A DNA stretch of 64,000 nucleotides from an uncultured Trichococcus sp. GTDB taxonomy: Bacteria > Bacillota > Bacilli > Lactobacillales > Aerococcaceae. Made by a program: the position numbers and the translations under genes. Under the pieces are notes generated by a model. The model was given only the letters and a program-made list of their open reading frames with translations, searched no databases and was not told the DNA's origin. Each line of letters begins with the position of its first letter. The first letter of the stretch is position 1. Positions 1 through 8,564 of the stretch are shown in pieces. The stretch is taken from the NCBI RefSeq assembly GCF_963663645.1, contig NZ_OY760503.1, positions 62,001 through 126,000 on the forward strand, read 5' to 3'.

Positions 1-2250
1 TATGCCATACGGTCGATTTAGATCGGCAATTATCTCTTCACCAATTTCATCATATGGTACGATGATGGACTTTGTATTCTGATCTATCACGGAAAATTGT
101 TCCGCTGCGTAACTATGTGCAGCTTGCAATACGGGTACCTTACTTTTATTCTCTTTTGATTTGCTGATGTATTCGTTCCTAAAAGGAGAACCCAGTAAAA
201 CATTCACCATTGTTGTATTCACATTTCCGCCTACAATTTCAAGCGGATAGTCCAGCAACGATTCGATTTCATTATAGTATTTCTCGAAATATAACTTTAT
301 CACTTCAGGAGACAACAAATCTACTTTATTTTCACTTTGTTCGTTCGCTAAATCAATCAGTTTTTGTCGGGTAACCTTTTGTCCTTTTTCTATTTCTTCT
401 AAGTTACCTAATTTCTCCTCCCCATAGTCGATTATATAGACATTTCCTATTTTCTTTTCTCCGTTTCTGTTGCAACGTCCTGCCGCTTGAGCGATTGAGT
501 CTATTCCTGCAAGTGATCTAATGACACATTCAAAGCTAACATCAACTCCGGCCTCAATCAATTGAGTGCTCACACATATAATTTTTTTACCATTCTTCAA
601 ATCTTCCCTAACCTTTTCCAAAACAGCCATTCTGTGTTTTGCACACATTGATGTACTGAGATGATAAATAGTTGCATCAATATTTGATGACTCCAGCTCT
701 GCAAATAATTCCTTTGCAACTCTTTTTGTGTTCAAGATGATGAGCAGGCTCTGATTCTTATCCATGATATTTCCTACAAAAGATTTCAAATCCTCTCTAC
801 TCATCTTACCGTCCTTAACCTTATCGATTATTTCAGTTCTTTTGAAAGCTTTCACCACATCGGGTAAATTCTCCACAATTTCATCTTTTACGTGAATTTT
901 TCGCTTGATAGTTTCTAAACTAGGTTGCGTAGCTGTGCACAGTAAAACTGAGCTATTTCCCATTTTATCCAAAAAATTTACTGATTCTGTGAATAAAGAG
1001 AGGCATTTTGAAGGAACTTTTTGCACCTCGTCAAAAATGATGACGGCATTCGTCAAATTATGTAATCGTCTTGTGTATCTGTTTCCTTTGGCATAAAAGG
1101 CGTTCAGATATTGGACCATAGTGGTAAAAATAATCGGTGCATCCCAGTTATCTGTTGCTAGCCGAATTTTTTCAGTTTTATTTACCAATATTTCATCCAA
1201 TTCTTCAGATAATTCATTCTCAGTTTGTGGACCGAAGTCGACATTGGAATGATGCTCGATAACATTTATGTCATCGTCTAGAATTTCTTTAACTAACTTT
1301 GCATTCTGATCGATGATAGAAGTATAAGGAATCACATATATGATTCTTTCTTTATTGTGTTTGAGTGCATGCTTTAGTGCATATCTTAGGCTTGCCAGCG
1401 TTTTCCCGCCTCCTGTAGGGATGGACAGCGAATAGATTCCGCTCTCATTCTCAGAAAACTTCTCGCACTGATTTGACATCTCCATTCGCAGCTTGTTGAT
1501 TTCAGATTTCGACTTGGGACTTTTCTGCAGTTCAATTAAATGGTCATTTAATTTCGTTTCATATAATTGGAACAATTTGTGATTGTTTATTTTTTTTTCG
1601 TTTATTTCATCTTCAAAATGATGGGTATTTGTCCTATCTGCATCCACTAGCGCACTGAATACAAACGTCGTCAAATAATACAAACTTGTTCGCAATGGCG
1701 TTGGTGCCGATTGTGAAATGTACTCGCTAAGTTCCTCCACTGCTTTGTTAACATAATTTGAGAGCGATGCCTCATCCATTACTTTTTCATAAAAGTAACC
1801 GCTAAATTCATCATACTTTGCATATACTTCTTTTTTCCCCCCTTTGCTCACTCGTTCCAAATATTTTGATTCTAAAGAAGGATTATTGAAGTCTTTCAAA
1901 AAACCATGATGGGAAATGATGGCATTACCGACCAACTCAGCAAGGATCTTTTCGTTATCGGAAGAATCTTTCTTATGGAATAATTCATACAAAAACATAC
2001 CTCCTGCAGTAGAATGATCCACGCTGCCTCTCTTCGGAGGATTGTCCGGATTTTCTGAAGCAGTTTTGATATAAGTTGAAAATTCTTGGGTAAATTTTCC
2101 TAAGTCATGCAGCAGCCCGGCTAAACCTGTGATATGACTTACTTTAGCTTCCCTACCATTCGATTCTGCTAAATTTTTCACTTCTAATAGATGCTGTTCC
2201 ACTGTCTGAATTTTTTTATCTTTCCTTCTAATATGCGCAATTGATTCCAT
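1..2250 (-). CDS. cas3: CRISPR-associated helicase/nuclease Cas3 (type I, probably I-C), 3' end outside window
   Basis: Cas3 is recruited by Cascade to unwind and degrade target DNA. The frame is open for 750 codons from an ATG at 2250 (GGTGG lies about 8 nt upstream) to the window edge. The N-terminal HD nuclease domain has LLHDLGKF near residue 45 and a later SHHG. The superfamily 2 helicase part has motif I PTGGGKT (about residue 275), a DEVQ box in IIFDEVQK (about 400) and motif VI QAAGRCNRNG (about 590). I-C Cas3 proteins are usually about 800 residues, so roughly 50 are missing. The N-terminal style (IAHIRRKD, then VEQHLLEV) resembles subtype I-C, where cas3 leads the operon. The effector, adaptation genes and array would then lie left of position 1. 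I saw no frameshift or stop. Certain as Cas3; the subtype is inferred. Confidence 0.95.
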   Translation of the reverse strand, partial: MESIAHIRRKDKKIQTVEQHLLEVKNLAESNGREAKVSHITGLAGLLHDLGKFTQEFSTYIKTASENPDNPPKRGSVDHSTAGGMFLYELFHKKDSSDNEKILAELVGNAIISHHGFLKDFNNPSLESKYLERVSKGGKKEVYAKYDEFSGYFYEKVMDEASLSNYVNKAVEELSEYISQSAPTPLRTSLYYLTTFVFSALVDADRTNTHHFEDEINEKKINNHKLFQLYETKLNDHLIELQKSPKSKSEINKLRMEMSNQCEKFSENESGIYSLSIPTGGGKTLASLRYALKHALKHNKERIIYVIPYTSIIDQNAKLVKEILDDDINVIEHHSNVDFGPQTENELSEELDEILVNKTEKIRLATDNWDAPIIFTTMVQYLNAFYAKGNRYTRRLHNLTNAVIIFDEVQKVPSKCLSLFTESVNFLDKMGNSSVLLCTATQPSLETIKRKIHVKDEIVENLPDVVKAFKRTEIIDKVKDGKMSREDLKSFVGNIMDKNQSLLIILNTKRVAKELFAELESSNIDATIYHLSTSMCAKHRMAVLEKVREDLKNGKKIICVSTQLIEAGVDVSFECVIRSLAGIDSIAQAAGRCNRNGEKKIGNVYIIDYGEEKLGNLEEIEKGQKVTRQKLIDLANEQSENKVDLLSPEVIKLYFEKYYNEIESLLDYPLEIVGGNVNTTMVNVLLGSPFRNEYISKSKENKSKVPVLQAAHSYAAEQFSVIDQNTKSIIVPYDEIGEEIIADLNRPYGI

Positions 2251-2585
2251 TTTGATAGCCACCAATCCATAATAGTAGATTTCCTGCCGATTATTTTCTC
2301 AATTAGAAATATTTTTAAATTCCGTTGCTTAATATTTATGCATTAATAATATATTTGTTTTTTCATTATTGCAAACATTATTTAATTAAATACTCTGATC
2401 AACTCATAGTTTCGGTCTTCCTATTCGCAATTTCAGTTTTATCCGCGTACAATAGGCCCACTTCAGATAGTGACTCCAAACCTTTTCTAGCAGTTACAGT
2501 TGGCATCTGTAAATTTTCTACAGCTTTCAATTTACAGAGGAGTTTATCAGTCATCCAACCACATATTAGATATTCATCATATTTA
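2251..2585. other. AT-rich gap between the AbiEi-like gene and cas3
   Basis: This gap is much more AT-rich than the surrounding genes. It holds the probable cas promoter. A minus-strand frame (2644 down to 2399) reads through about 80 codons and includes PTVTARKGLESLSEVGLL, which looks like a winged-helix segment such as those ending Fic-type proteins. It has no convincing start and overlaps the AbiEi-like gene, so I treat it as a possible remnant. An AbiEii nucleotidyltransferase, the usual partner of AbiEi, is not present. Confidence 0.4.
2346..2374 (-). promoter_or_regulatory. Probable cas operon promoter
   Basis: On the minus strand TTGCAA (2374-2369) and TATTAT (2351-2346) are separated by 17 nt. 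Transcription would start near 2339, giving a leader of about 90 nt before cas3. This is sequence-only evidence in an AT-rich stretch, where such matches also arise by chance. Confidence 0.5.
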
Positions 2586-3263
2586 TCACAAAAGAGCCTC
2601 CACGTATGGACGTAATATTTTATCAACCTGAAGGATTTTTGCATACTGCATTAATCTAGAGAAATTCTTATCTTTCCGTTTCATATATCTTCTTAAAGCA
2701 GTCAATTGTACATCCTTATCCGCTTTATGGCTAGGCATGAACATGTCGCAAAGCGTCTTTTCAACATCATACACTCGGATGGGGCTTCCTGACGGACTTT
2801 CCAGTGTGATGACACCAAGATCATAACGGTTAGCTACCGCATACGAAGGGATGACACCTGCTTCGGCAAGGTGTTTATTGTTGTACCCCTGCGGAAAGGT
2901 CATGTGATAATCGAATGGTGGCACATCCGTCAAGTCATGCAGGAACAAGGCAGTTTCGTACGAAAAGACTCCTCTTTTGAAGCGGGTTTGCAGAAGTTGA
3001 AATTCATCGGTAAATTCGTCAACATTCACATACATGCCGTGAGCAACTTTTTCGATTTTCCCACTTTTTTTTAAATACCTCTGAAATTGTTCAGGGTGGA
3101 TGCCGCGCTCTGTCAGATCCTTCGTTTGAATGATTCCTTTACTTTCGCTAACGAAAACACTCAAAGTCTCTTCAATTTGCGATTCTTGTCCTTTTTGTTC
3201 AATTTTTTTCGGATCCATTTTATTGGCACGATCACTCTTCGCTTTCACTTCTTCGTCCTTCAC
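2586..3263 (-). CDS. AbiEi-family antitoxin-like protein, without its usual toxin partner
   Basis: The product has 225 residues. The GTG start at 3263 is supported by GGAGG six bases upstream. After a charged N-terminus comes a winged-helix segment (TKDLTERGIHPEQFQRYL, about 48-65) with the following strand KVAHGMYV, as in the N-terminal domain of AbiEi antitoxins. The C-terminal half (SYETALFLHDLTD; PIRVYDVEKTLCDM) matches the conserved AbiEi body. In AbiE type IV systems AbiEi represses its own promoter and counters the nucleotidyltransferase AbiEii. No AbiEii is encoded here: the next gene is cas3. It may be an orphan antitoxin, a free-standing regulator, or part of a system with a different partner. 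Confidence 0.8.
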   Translation of the reverse strand: MKDEEVKAKSDRANKMDPKKIEQKGQESQIEETLSVFVSESKGIIQTKDLTERGIHPEQFQRYLKKSGKIEKVAHGMYVNVDEFTDEFQLLQTRFKRGVFSYETALFLHDLTDVPPFDYHMTFPQGYNNKHLAEAGVIPSYAVANRYDLGVITLESPSGSPIRVYDVEKTLCDMFMPSHKADKDVQLTALRRYMKRKDKNFSRLMQYAKILQVDKILRPYVEALL

Positions 3264-3288
3264 AATTATCCTCCCTCATCGTGATTTT

Positions 3289-3327
3289 CATACTATAAAT
3301 TATAATCCGCTATAGTATGATTATCAA
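3289..3327 (-). promoter_or_regulatory. Promoter with overlapping palindromic operator for the AbiEi-like gene
   Basis: Minus strand: -35 TTGATA (3327-3322), 17-nt spacer, -10 TATAAT (3304-3299). A perfect 9-bp inverted repeat, CATACTATA (3289-3297) and TATAGTATG (3311-3319), places one arm in the spacer and one just downstream of the -10. This fits negative autoregulation as known for AbiEi proteins. The bases are seen; binding is inferred. Confidence 0.65.
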
Positions 3328-3500
3328 ACCGAAGCATCACTTTGCTTATCAAATTCAATTATCTTCACTCTGCCCATATTATTTCCACACCCCACCTAAA
3401 AGTGCTACACTTTAGATGAAAAAAAACTCCCAACCGTTCCAAACTCGCACTCTATAAAGCAACTCAAATCACGCGCCATCATCAGAAAAGAGGATGAACT

Positions 3501-4481
3501 ATGGATACAATCAGCAATTATGTAGATTCCGTCTTTGCAAATTTACCAACCACTCCCGAAGTCATAGAACAAAAGAACGCCATGCTAAGCAAAATGCAGG
3601 CCAAGTATAACCAACTGAAGTCAGAAGGCAAAAGCGAGCACGAAGCGATCAGCGGTGCCATAGCGGCTCACGGCAACATTAACGATTTCACCACATCATC
3701 AACACCGGCTACACCTGCAGAAATTCCCGATAATGAAGTCTACCTTACTCCCGAACAAGTCGACGAGTACATCGATCATCGCCAACACTTCGCCTGGGCG
3801 ATGGCGACTGGCGTTTTCTTGTGCATCATGGGCCCGGCCAGCCTGTTCCTCGGTCAGTTCCTTGCCGGATACCGTGATGGTCATAGCGGCCGTTCCAGCG
3901 AACTGTTGGATATCCTGACGCTCGTGCCGCTGTTCATCTTTATAGCAGCAGGCGTAGCTCTATTTATCCTCTATGGCATGAAGGAGCAGCAATTTGAGCT
4001 GGAACAGAAACGAATCCAACTCGACACCGCAACCTATGACCGCCTGAGAACTGAACACAAAGCCTTCCGGCCGCGTTTGGCCATCGCAGTCGCAATCGGG
4101 GTCACGCTCTGCATCCTAGCTCCCGTCTCCATGCTGCTTTCCGTCGTTCTGATCGGGGAGGATAACAGTCTTTCCCTTGTATTCCTGCTCAGCTTTATCG
4201 CAATCGGCGTCTTCCTGTTTGTCTTTTACGGCATCCAAGACGAAACCTACGAGAAACTGCTGTCAATCGGCGGATTTTCGAAGGATAAAGCCGAAAAAAA
4301 TAAATTGATCGGTATCGTCGCGGGGGTCGTCTTCCCGTTGGCGGCTGCCATCTATCTGATTGCCGGCTTCGTCTATTACGCTTGGGCAACCGCCTGGATC
4401 ATCTTCCCGATTGTCGGCATCCTCTTCGGGATCTTCGCAACTGTGTACAACGGCTACATGGATCTGAAAAAGAAAAAGTAA
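3501..4481 (+). CDS. Membrane protein with permease-prefix-like N-terminal domain
   Basis: This 326-residue protein starts at an ATG preceded by GAGGATGAAC. Residues 1-70 are soluble and helical with a hydrophilic repeat-like stretch (KSEGKSEHEAISGAIAAHG), typical of the small prefix domain found on PadR-linked permeases. It is followed by at least six hydrophobic segments arranged as two similar halves: HFAWAMATGVFLCIMGPASL near 95-114 and RLAIAVAIGVTLCILAPVSM near 195-214. The likely role is an integral membrane protein of unknown substrate. No PadR regulator lies beside it. It is convergent with the amino-acid ABC operon. Confidence 0.7.
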   Translation: MDTISNYVDSVFANLPTTPEVIEQKNAMLSKMQAKYNQLKSEGKSEHEAISGAIAAHGNINDFTTSSTPATPAEIPDNEVYLTPEQVDEYIDHRQHFAWAMATGVFLCIMGPASLFLGQFLAGYRDGHSGRSSELLDILTLVPLFIFIAAGVALFILYGMKEQQFELEQKRIQLDTATYDRLRTEHKAFRPRLAIAVAIGVTLCILAPVSMLLSVVLIGEDNSLSLVFLLSFIAIGVFLFVFYGIQDETYEKLLSIGGFSKDKAEKNKLIGIVAGVVFPLAAAIYLIAGFVYYAWATAWIIFPIVGILFGIFATVYNGYMDLKKKK

Positions 4482-4512
4482 GACACAGGAAACTTCTGAA
4501 AACAGTGTCCGT

Positions 4513-4566
4513 AAACAATAATGGTGCAGGCTCATATAACGCAATGAGTCTGCACCATTATTGTTT
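4513..4566. terminator. Long bidirectional hairpin
   Basis: A 23-bp stem (4513-4535 with 4544-4566, a single G-U position) and an 8-nt loop separate convergent genes. The arm contains AATAATGGTGCAG, closely related to the arm of the terminator at 40530. Confidence 0.8.
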
Positions 4567-4675
4567 TGCGCCTAAAGTAGTTTAGTGTCGGGTATTGTGA
4601 CGGTTTCGACCGCTGAACAGTCGACAGTTCGGCTATCTCTCGGGTTTCACCCCGCAATACGCTAAAACGCTAGAC

Positions 4676-4704
4676 AAAAGGCCGTCTCATTTTTCGAGAC
4701 GGCC
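4676..4704 (-). terminator. Terminator of the T-box ABC operon
   Basis: On the minus strand GGCCGTCTC and GAGACGGCC form a 9-bp stem with a 7-nt loop, followed by TTTTG, 27 nt after the last stop codon of the operon. Confidence 0.85.
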
Positions 4705-4730
4705 CTTCCTATCTGCAATTCTGTATTTAA

Positions 4731-5567
4731 CTAAACCCCGGTATTCTCATCCATGATCTCGATATTCGTCCGGATCAGCTCCTCGATCTTGCCGCTGTCT
4801 TCCATGTCATCAAGGATGTCGTTCACCGCATCCAGAAATTCTTCACTGTCTTTCGCGACGGCGATAGCTGATTCGTTCGGCGTGCTGGCGACGTCGAAGT
4901 CGGCGATTTCAAGGCCTTCATTCTCTTCGACGTATCGCCGTGCAACGGTATCCACCATCAATACAGCATCCGCTTTGCCGGTCACCAAATACAGGATGGC
5001 CGTATTCAATTTCGGTACGGACTGGATTTCAGCTTCCGGGAAATTTCCCAGCAGATATGTTTCCTGGATCGTTGCCTTTTGCGTCGCCAGGCTGGACTTC
5101 TTCAGGTCGTTTTCCGATCGGATATCCTTCGCATCCTTCGATTTGATCACCAGAGCATCCTTTTGAGTGTAGTAAATGTCCGAGAAAGCAACGCTTTGTT
5201 TCCTCTCATCCGTTGGGTTCATGCCGGCGATGATCATATCAACCTTGCCTGTGGACAATGCCGGAATCAGGCCGTCGAAATCCATATCTTTGACTTCCAG
5301 TTCGACCCCCAGTTCATCCGCGATGGCTTGGGCGATATCAATGTCGAAGCCGATGATTTTGTCCTCTCCGTCCTGCACAAGATGCCACTCATACGGGGGA
5401 TAATCGGCACAGGTTCCGACGACCAATTTACCGCTGTCCTTGATTTCCTGCAAGGCGCTGCTTCCATCCGTCGCAGTGCTAGTGGCTGTTCCGCTCGTGT
5501 TTCCGCAGGCTGCCAAAGCCAAGACGCTCATCGTTCCCAAAACCATTTTCATAAACCCTGTTTTCAA
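4731..5567 (-). CDS. Amino-acid ABC transporter substrate-binding lipoprotein (second tandem copy)
   Basis: This family 3 solute-binding protein captures an amino acid outside the membrane for the permease and ATPase encoded just upstream. The best start is a TTG at 5567 with GGAGG eight bases before it. From there the N-terminus aligns residue for residue with the neighbouring copy (LKTGFMKMVLGTMSVLALAAC against MKKGLLKLAMGAMSILALAAC); an earlier ATG at 5588 has no good ribosome site. It has a lipobox LAAC, then YPPYEWHL, GFDIDIAQAIADELGVELEV and AGMNPTDERK, all shared with the paralogue. The two copies align along their full length, so this is a tandem duplication. A weak hairpin at 5594-5621 may lower expression of this distal copy. 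Arginine or histidine-type substrates are possible; see the T-box leader. Confidence 0.9.
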   Translation of the reverse strand: MKTGFMKMVLGTMSVLALAACGNTSGTATSTATDGSSALQEIKDSGKLVVGTCADYPPYEWHLVQDGEDKIIGFDIDIAQAIADELGVELEVKDMDFDGLIPALSTGKVDMIIAGMNPTDERKQSVAFSDIYYTQKDALVIKSKDAKDIRSENDLKKSSLATQKATIQETYLLGNFPEAEIQSVPKLNTAILYLVTGKADAVLMVDTVARRYVEENEGLEIADFDVASTPNESAIAVAKDSEEFLDAVNDILDDMEDSGKIEELIRTNIEIMDENTGV

Positions 5568-5593
5568 TCCTGATTCCTCCGCATTCATTGCCT

Positions 5594-5621
5594 AAAAAAG
5601 GATGCCCTTTTCAGAGCACCC
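5594..5621 (-). terminator. Intra-operon hairpin between the two binding-protein genes
   Basis: On the minus strand GGGTGCTCT pairs with AGGGCATCC (9 bp, two G-U pairs) around a 4-nt loop and is followed by TTTTTT. It may act as a partial terminator or 3'-end protector, setting the ratio of the two binding proteins. Confidence 0.6.
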
Positions 5622-5647
5622 TTGCACTTTTATTGGTTTATTTCTTG

Positions 5648-6499
5648 TTATTCTGCTGTGTTGTCCGTCACGATTTGATCGTTCAGCTGGTATAACTCTT
5701 CAATTTTGCCGCTTTCTTTCATTTCATTTACGATATTGTTGACAGTTTCCAGGAAGTCTCCGCCGTTCTTCGCAACTGCGATAGCTGCTGCATTTGGCGT
5801 GCTGTTGATATCAAAGTTGGCAACCATCAAATCGTCATTTTGTGCAATAAATTGTTTCGCAACAGTATCCACCATCATGACGGCATCAACTTTTCCGGTC
5901 GTCAATGACATGATAGCCGTATTCCATTTTGGTACAGACTGGATTTCAGCTTCAGGGAAAGCTTCCAATAGATACGTTTCTTGAACCGTAGCTTTTTGGG
6001 TAGCCAATTTTGCTGTCTTCAAGCTGTCTTCTGAAGTAAACTTATCCGCATCTTCTTTTCTGATTACGACAATGTCTGTTTGCGTGTAGTAGACATCTGT
6101 GAAATCAACGCTTTCTTTTCTTTCTTCAGTAGCGTTCATTCCGGCAATGACCATATCGATTTTACCGGTCGTCAAAGCTGGGATCAAGCCATCGAAATCC
6201 ATATCTTTGACTTCCAATTCCACACCCAATTCATCAGCGATTGCTTGCGCGATATCGATGTCGAATCCAATGATTTCATCTTTTCCATCTTTAATCAGGT
6301 GCCACTCGTATGGAGGATAATCCGCTGACGTCCCCATCACCAATGTGCCTCTATCTTTGATTTCCTGCAATTTGTCAGTCGTTGTTGTAGCTGCTGAATC
6401 AGTTGCGGAGCTGTCCGCTGTCTCGCTTGTATTGCCGCATGCTGCCAAAGCAAGAATGCTCATTGCACCCATAGCTAATTTCAATAATCCTTTTTTCAT
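5648..6499 (-). CDS. Amino-acid ABC transporter substrate-binding lipoprotein (first tandem copy)
   Basis: 283 residues from an ATG at 6499 with GGAGGGG upstream. A longer in-frame extension to 6589 overlaps the ATPase gene and is not needed. Signal peptide with lipobox LAAC, a Ser/Thr/Ala-rich linker, then a type II periplasmic-binding fold: TSADYPPYEWHL, a DIDIAQAIADELGVELEV segment, and the ligand-site motif AGMNATEERKESVDF. It is third in the order permease, ATPase, binding protein, binding protein. Lactobacillales homologues of this style are usually annotated for basic or polar amino acids. The exact ligand cannot be read from the sequence. Confidence 0.92.
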   Translation of the reverse strand: MKKGLLKLAMGAMSILALAACGNTSETADSSATDSAATTTTDKLQEIKDRGTLVMGTSADYPPYEWHLIKDGKDEIIGFDIDIAQAIADELGVELEVKDMDFDGLIPALTTGKIDMVIAGMNATEERKESVDFTDVYYTQTDIVVIRKEDADKFTSEDSLKTAKLATQKATVQETYLLEAFPEAEIQSVPKWNTAIMSLTTGKVDAVMMVDTVAKQFIAQNDDLMVANFDINSTPNAAAIAVAKNGGDFLETVNNIVNEMKESGKIEELYQLNDQIVTDNTAE

Positions 6500-6527
6500 C
6501 CTAACCCCTCCAAATATGTTTTTTATT

Positions 6528-7250
6528 TTATAGGACTTTCGATAAGAAATCCTTTGTCCGTGCATTTTTTGGATGATTGAAAATCTCATCCGGTGTTCCT
6601 TGTTCCACTACCTGGCCGTCATCCATGAAAAGGATGCGGTCGCCGACTTCTTTCGCGAAGCCCATTTCGTGGGTTACGACGACCATCGTCATGCCTTCCA
6701 TCGCAAGGTCTTTCATTACCTGCAGCACTTCGCCGACCATTTCCGGATCCAGCGCGGATGTTGGTTCATCGAACAGCATCATATCCGGCTCCATCGCCAA
6801 AGCGCGGGCGATCGCAATCCGTTGTTTCTGTCCGCCCGATAAGGATTGTGGATAGACATCGGCCTTTTCGGACATGCCCATGCGCGCCAACAGTTTTCTG
6901 GCAATTGCTTCGGCTTTGTCTTTCGGTACTTTCTTGATTTGCTGCGGTCCGATCATGATGTTATTCAATACCGTCAGATGCGGGAAAAGATTGAAGCTTT
7001 GGAACACCATGCCCATTTTTGTGCGGATGGAATCGATATCCACACCTTTTTTGTTGATTTCCTGACCTTCGAAGATCACTTTCCCGGATGTCGGTTCTTC
7101 CAGCAGATTCATGCAACGCAGAAATGTACTTTTCCCTGATCCTGACGGCCCGATGATAACGACGACTTCACCGGAGTTGATTTGTTCATCAATGCCTTTC
7201 AGTACTTGCTTATCGCCGAAAGATTTCGTAAGTTTTTCTGTTTTAATCAC
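6528..7250 (-). CDS. Amino-acid ABC transporter ATP-binding protein (GlnQ type)
   Basis: 240 residues, the usual length of this family. Walker [10 protein letters not shown] (about 34-42), Q-loop [13 protein letters not shown], signature LSGGQKQR (about 135), Walker [12 protein letters not shown] (about 157) and H-loop VVTHEMGFA. It powers uptake through the permease encoded just upstream, whose stop it overlaps by 8 bp, so the two are probably translationally coupled. A second, similar 240-residue ATPase serves the importer at 51.9-54.9 kb. Confidence 0.95.
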   Translation of the reverse strand: MIKTEKLTKSFGDKQVLKGIDEQINSGEVVVIIGPSGSGKSTFLRCMNLLEEPTSGKVIFEGQEINKKGVDIDSIRTKMGMVFQSFNLFPHLTVLNNIMIGPQQIKKVPKDKAEAIARKLLARMGMSEKADVYPQSLSGGQKQRIAIARALAMEPDMMLFDEPTSALDPEMVGEVLQVMKDLAMEGMTMVVVTHEMGFAKEVGDRILFMDDGQVVEQGTPDEIFNHPKNARTKDFLSKVL

Positions 7251-7893
7251 TTTGTTTCAACCTCATTTCTAGAATGTCCACTAATTTAGAGACGATTGAT
7301 GTCATGATGAAGTACATCACGGCAGCGACCACTAGTGGGCCAAAAGGCAAGAAGGTCGCACCACGGACCGTATTTGCGGTAAACATCAGATCGCGCAGTC
7401 CCAATACGGAAACGATGGACGTTTCTTTGATCAATGTGACAAATTCATTCCCTAACGCCGGCAGAATGTTTTTGATGGCTTGCGGATAAATGATTCTTTG
7501 CATCGCCATCGATTTGCTCATCCCGATCGAGCGGGCCGCTTCCATTTGGCCTTTGTCGACCGCTTGGATACCGGAGCGGATGATTTCGGCGATGTAGGCT
7601 GCCGAATTCAGCGAGACAGCGATGACACCGGAAAGGAAGTCAGGCAACTCGATATTGATGACGTACAGACCGTAATAAATGATGAACAATTGCACCATCA
7701 AAGGCGTACCCCGCACGATCTGGATATACCCATTCGCTAATATGCTGAGGAACTTGTTGGGCGACATTTTCATCAATGCCAATCCCGTCCCCAAGATGAC
7801 ACCTAGTACGATCGAGCTGATCGAAAGGCCAATCGTGTAGCCTGCCCCTTGAAAATAGAGCGGCATGTAGTTTTGATAAAAATTTAAATCCAT
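7243..7893 (-). CDS. Amino-acid ABC transporter permease (HisM/GlnP type)
   Basis: 216 residues with five predicted membrane segments. The His/Glu/Gln/Arg permease family signature is present: [18 protein letters not shown] near residue 60, and the EAA loop [20 protein letters not shown] near 140, which docks on the ATPase. It is the first gene of the operon and is preceded by a T-box leader with its own promoter, so it is expected to be switched on when the cognate tRNA is uncharged. Confidence 0.93.
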   Translation of the reverse strand: MDLNFYQNYMPLYFQGAGYTIGLSISSIVLGVILGTGLALMKMSPNKFLSILANGYIQIVRGTPLMVQLFIIYYGLYVINIELPDFLSGVIAVSLNSAAYIAEIIRSGIQAVDKGQMEAARSIGMSKSMAMQRIIYPQAIKNILPALGNEFVTLIKETSIVSVLGLRDLMFTANTVRGATFLPFGPLVVAAVMYFIMTSIVSKLVDILEMRLKQSD

Positions 7894-7952
7894 ATGTAAC
7901 TAATCCCCTTTTTTTGTATTCAATGTTCCCTCATCCCCATTATCTGGGTATG

Positions 7953-8225
7953 AAAAAACCGCCCCCTGTATTGCTACAAGAGACGGGTCAATGTTTGATT
8001 CCGCGGTACCACTCTAGTTGATCTGCTGTGAAACAACAAATCCACCTCGATTAAATTAACGCATAAATTGCGTAAAAGGCTACTGAACGTTCACCTTTTC
8101 GTCATCCGAAGTGCGCTTCAATCTGATATTTTACTGCTGGGCTTCCACTCTGTCCCGGCTCGCTGGAGAAAATATTCAAATCTACTCTCTTCATCACTGA
8201 CTTTGTTCTATTCAGTTGTGGTATG
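7953..8225 (-). promoter_or_regulatory. T-box riboswitch leader of the amino-acid ABC operon
   Basis: Read on the minus strand, the leader carries the diagnostic T-box AGAGTGGTACCGCGG (8017-8003), which forms the antiterminator. A terminator follows whose stem runs from CCGTCTCTTGTA to TACAGGGGGCGG around a GCAA loop and ends in TTTTTT. Stem I features upstream include GATGAAGAGAGTAG (loop E/kink-turn side) and the distal GGTGGAAGCCC-like stretch (here AGAGTGGAAGCCC). The specifier side reads TTGAAGCGCACTTC. If the codon sits just before the purine ahead of CTTC it is CGC (Arg); CAC (His) is the main alternative. T-box identity is certain; the specifier is tentative. Confidence 0.93.
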
Positions 8226-8230
8226 AAATC

Positions 8231-8259
8231 ATAATATAAGATTTGAAAAGAACTGTCAA
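8231..8259 (-). promoter_or_regulatory. Promoter of the T-box operon
   Basis: Minus strand TTGACA (8259-8254), a 17-nt spacer and TATTAT (8236-8231), just before the T-box leader. The -35 is a perfect match and the -10 misses one base. Confidence 0.85.
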
Positions 8260-8347
8260 CAAAAAAACTATCATCGGATTTTCATATGATTCCTTTTTCT
8301 GAGAAAAGCAGCGATCAATCGATTTTTTTCTCATTTTTCATTCCAAT

Positions 8348-8551
8348 TTACGCCTCGTCCACGATCTGCTGCACGCGTCCGACTTGGTCGCCTTCAACCA
8401 GCATGACTTTGATGCCGTGCGGATGGTTGGGGCTGTTCGTCAACAGCCGTTTCACATGCCCTCTTGTCAGTTTCCCGGTGCGTTGGTCTTTCTTCAAGAC
8501 GATATCGACCAAAGCGCCGATTTTGATGTTTTTTCTAAGTTTTCCGTCCAT
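8348..8551 (-). CDS. ywbE: YwbE family small protein
   Basis: A 67-residue basic protein of the YwbE (DUF2196) family: KIGALVDIVLKKDQRTGKL, RGHVKRLLTNS, then HPHGIKVML and GRVQQI. These look like a small beta-barrel or KOW-like fold; the molecular function is unknown. I place the start at the ATG at 8551, with GAGG five bases before it; an upstream in-frame Met lies inside pepF. It follows pepF by 13 nt on the same strand and is probably co-transcribed. Confidence 0.85.
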   Translation of the reverse strand: MDGKLRKNIKIGALVDIVLKKDQRTGKLTRGHVKRLLTNSPNHPHGIKVMLVEGDQVGRVQQIVDEA

Positions 8552-8564
8552 AAATTCCTCTTTC

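Noticed and set aside
2325-2615. Plus-strand gene of 96 codons in the cas3-AbiEi gap
   Set aside because: AT-rich chance frame without a ribosome site; it overlaps the end of the AbiEi-like gene and the likely cas promoter.
5568-5588. ATG at 5588 as start of the second binding protein
   Set aside because: It has no ribosome site and sits at the foot of a terminator hairpin. The TTG at 5567 has GGAGG upstream and matches the paralogue's first residue.
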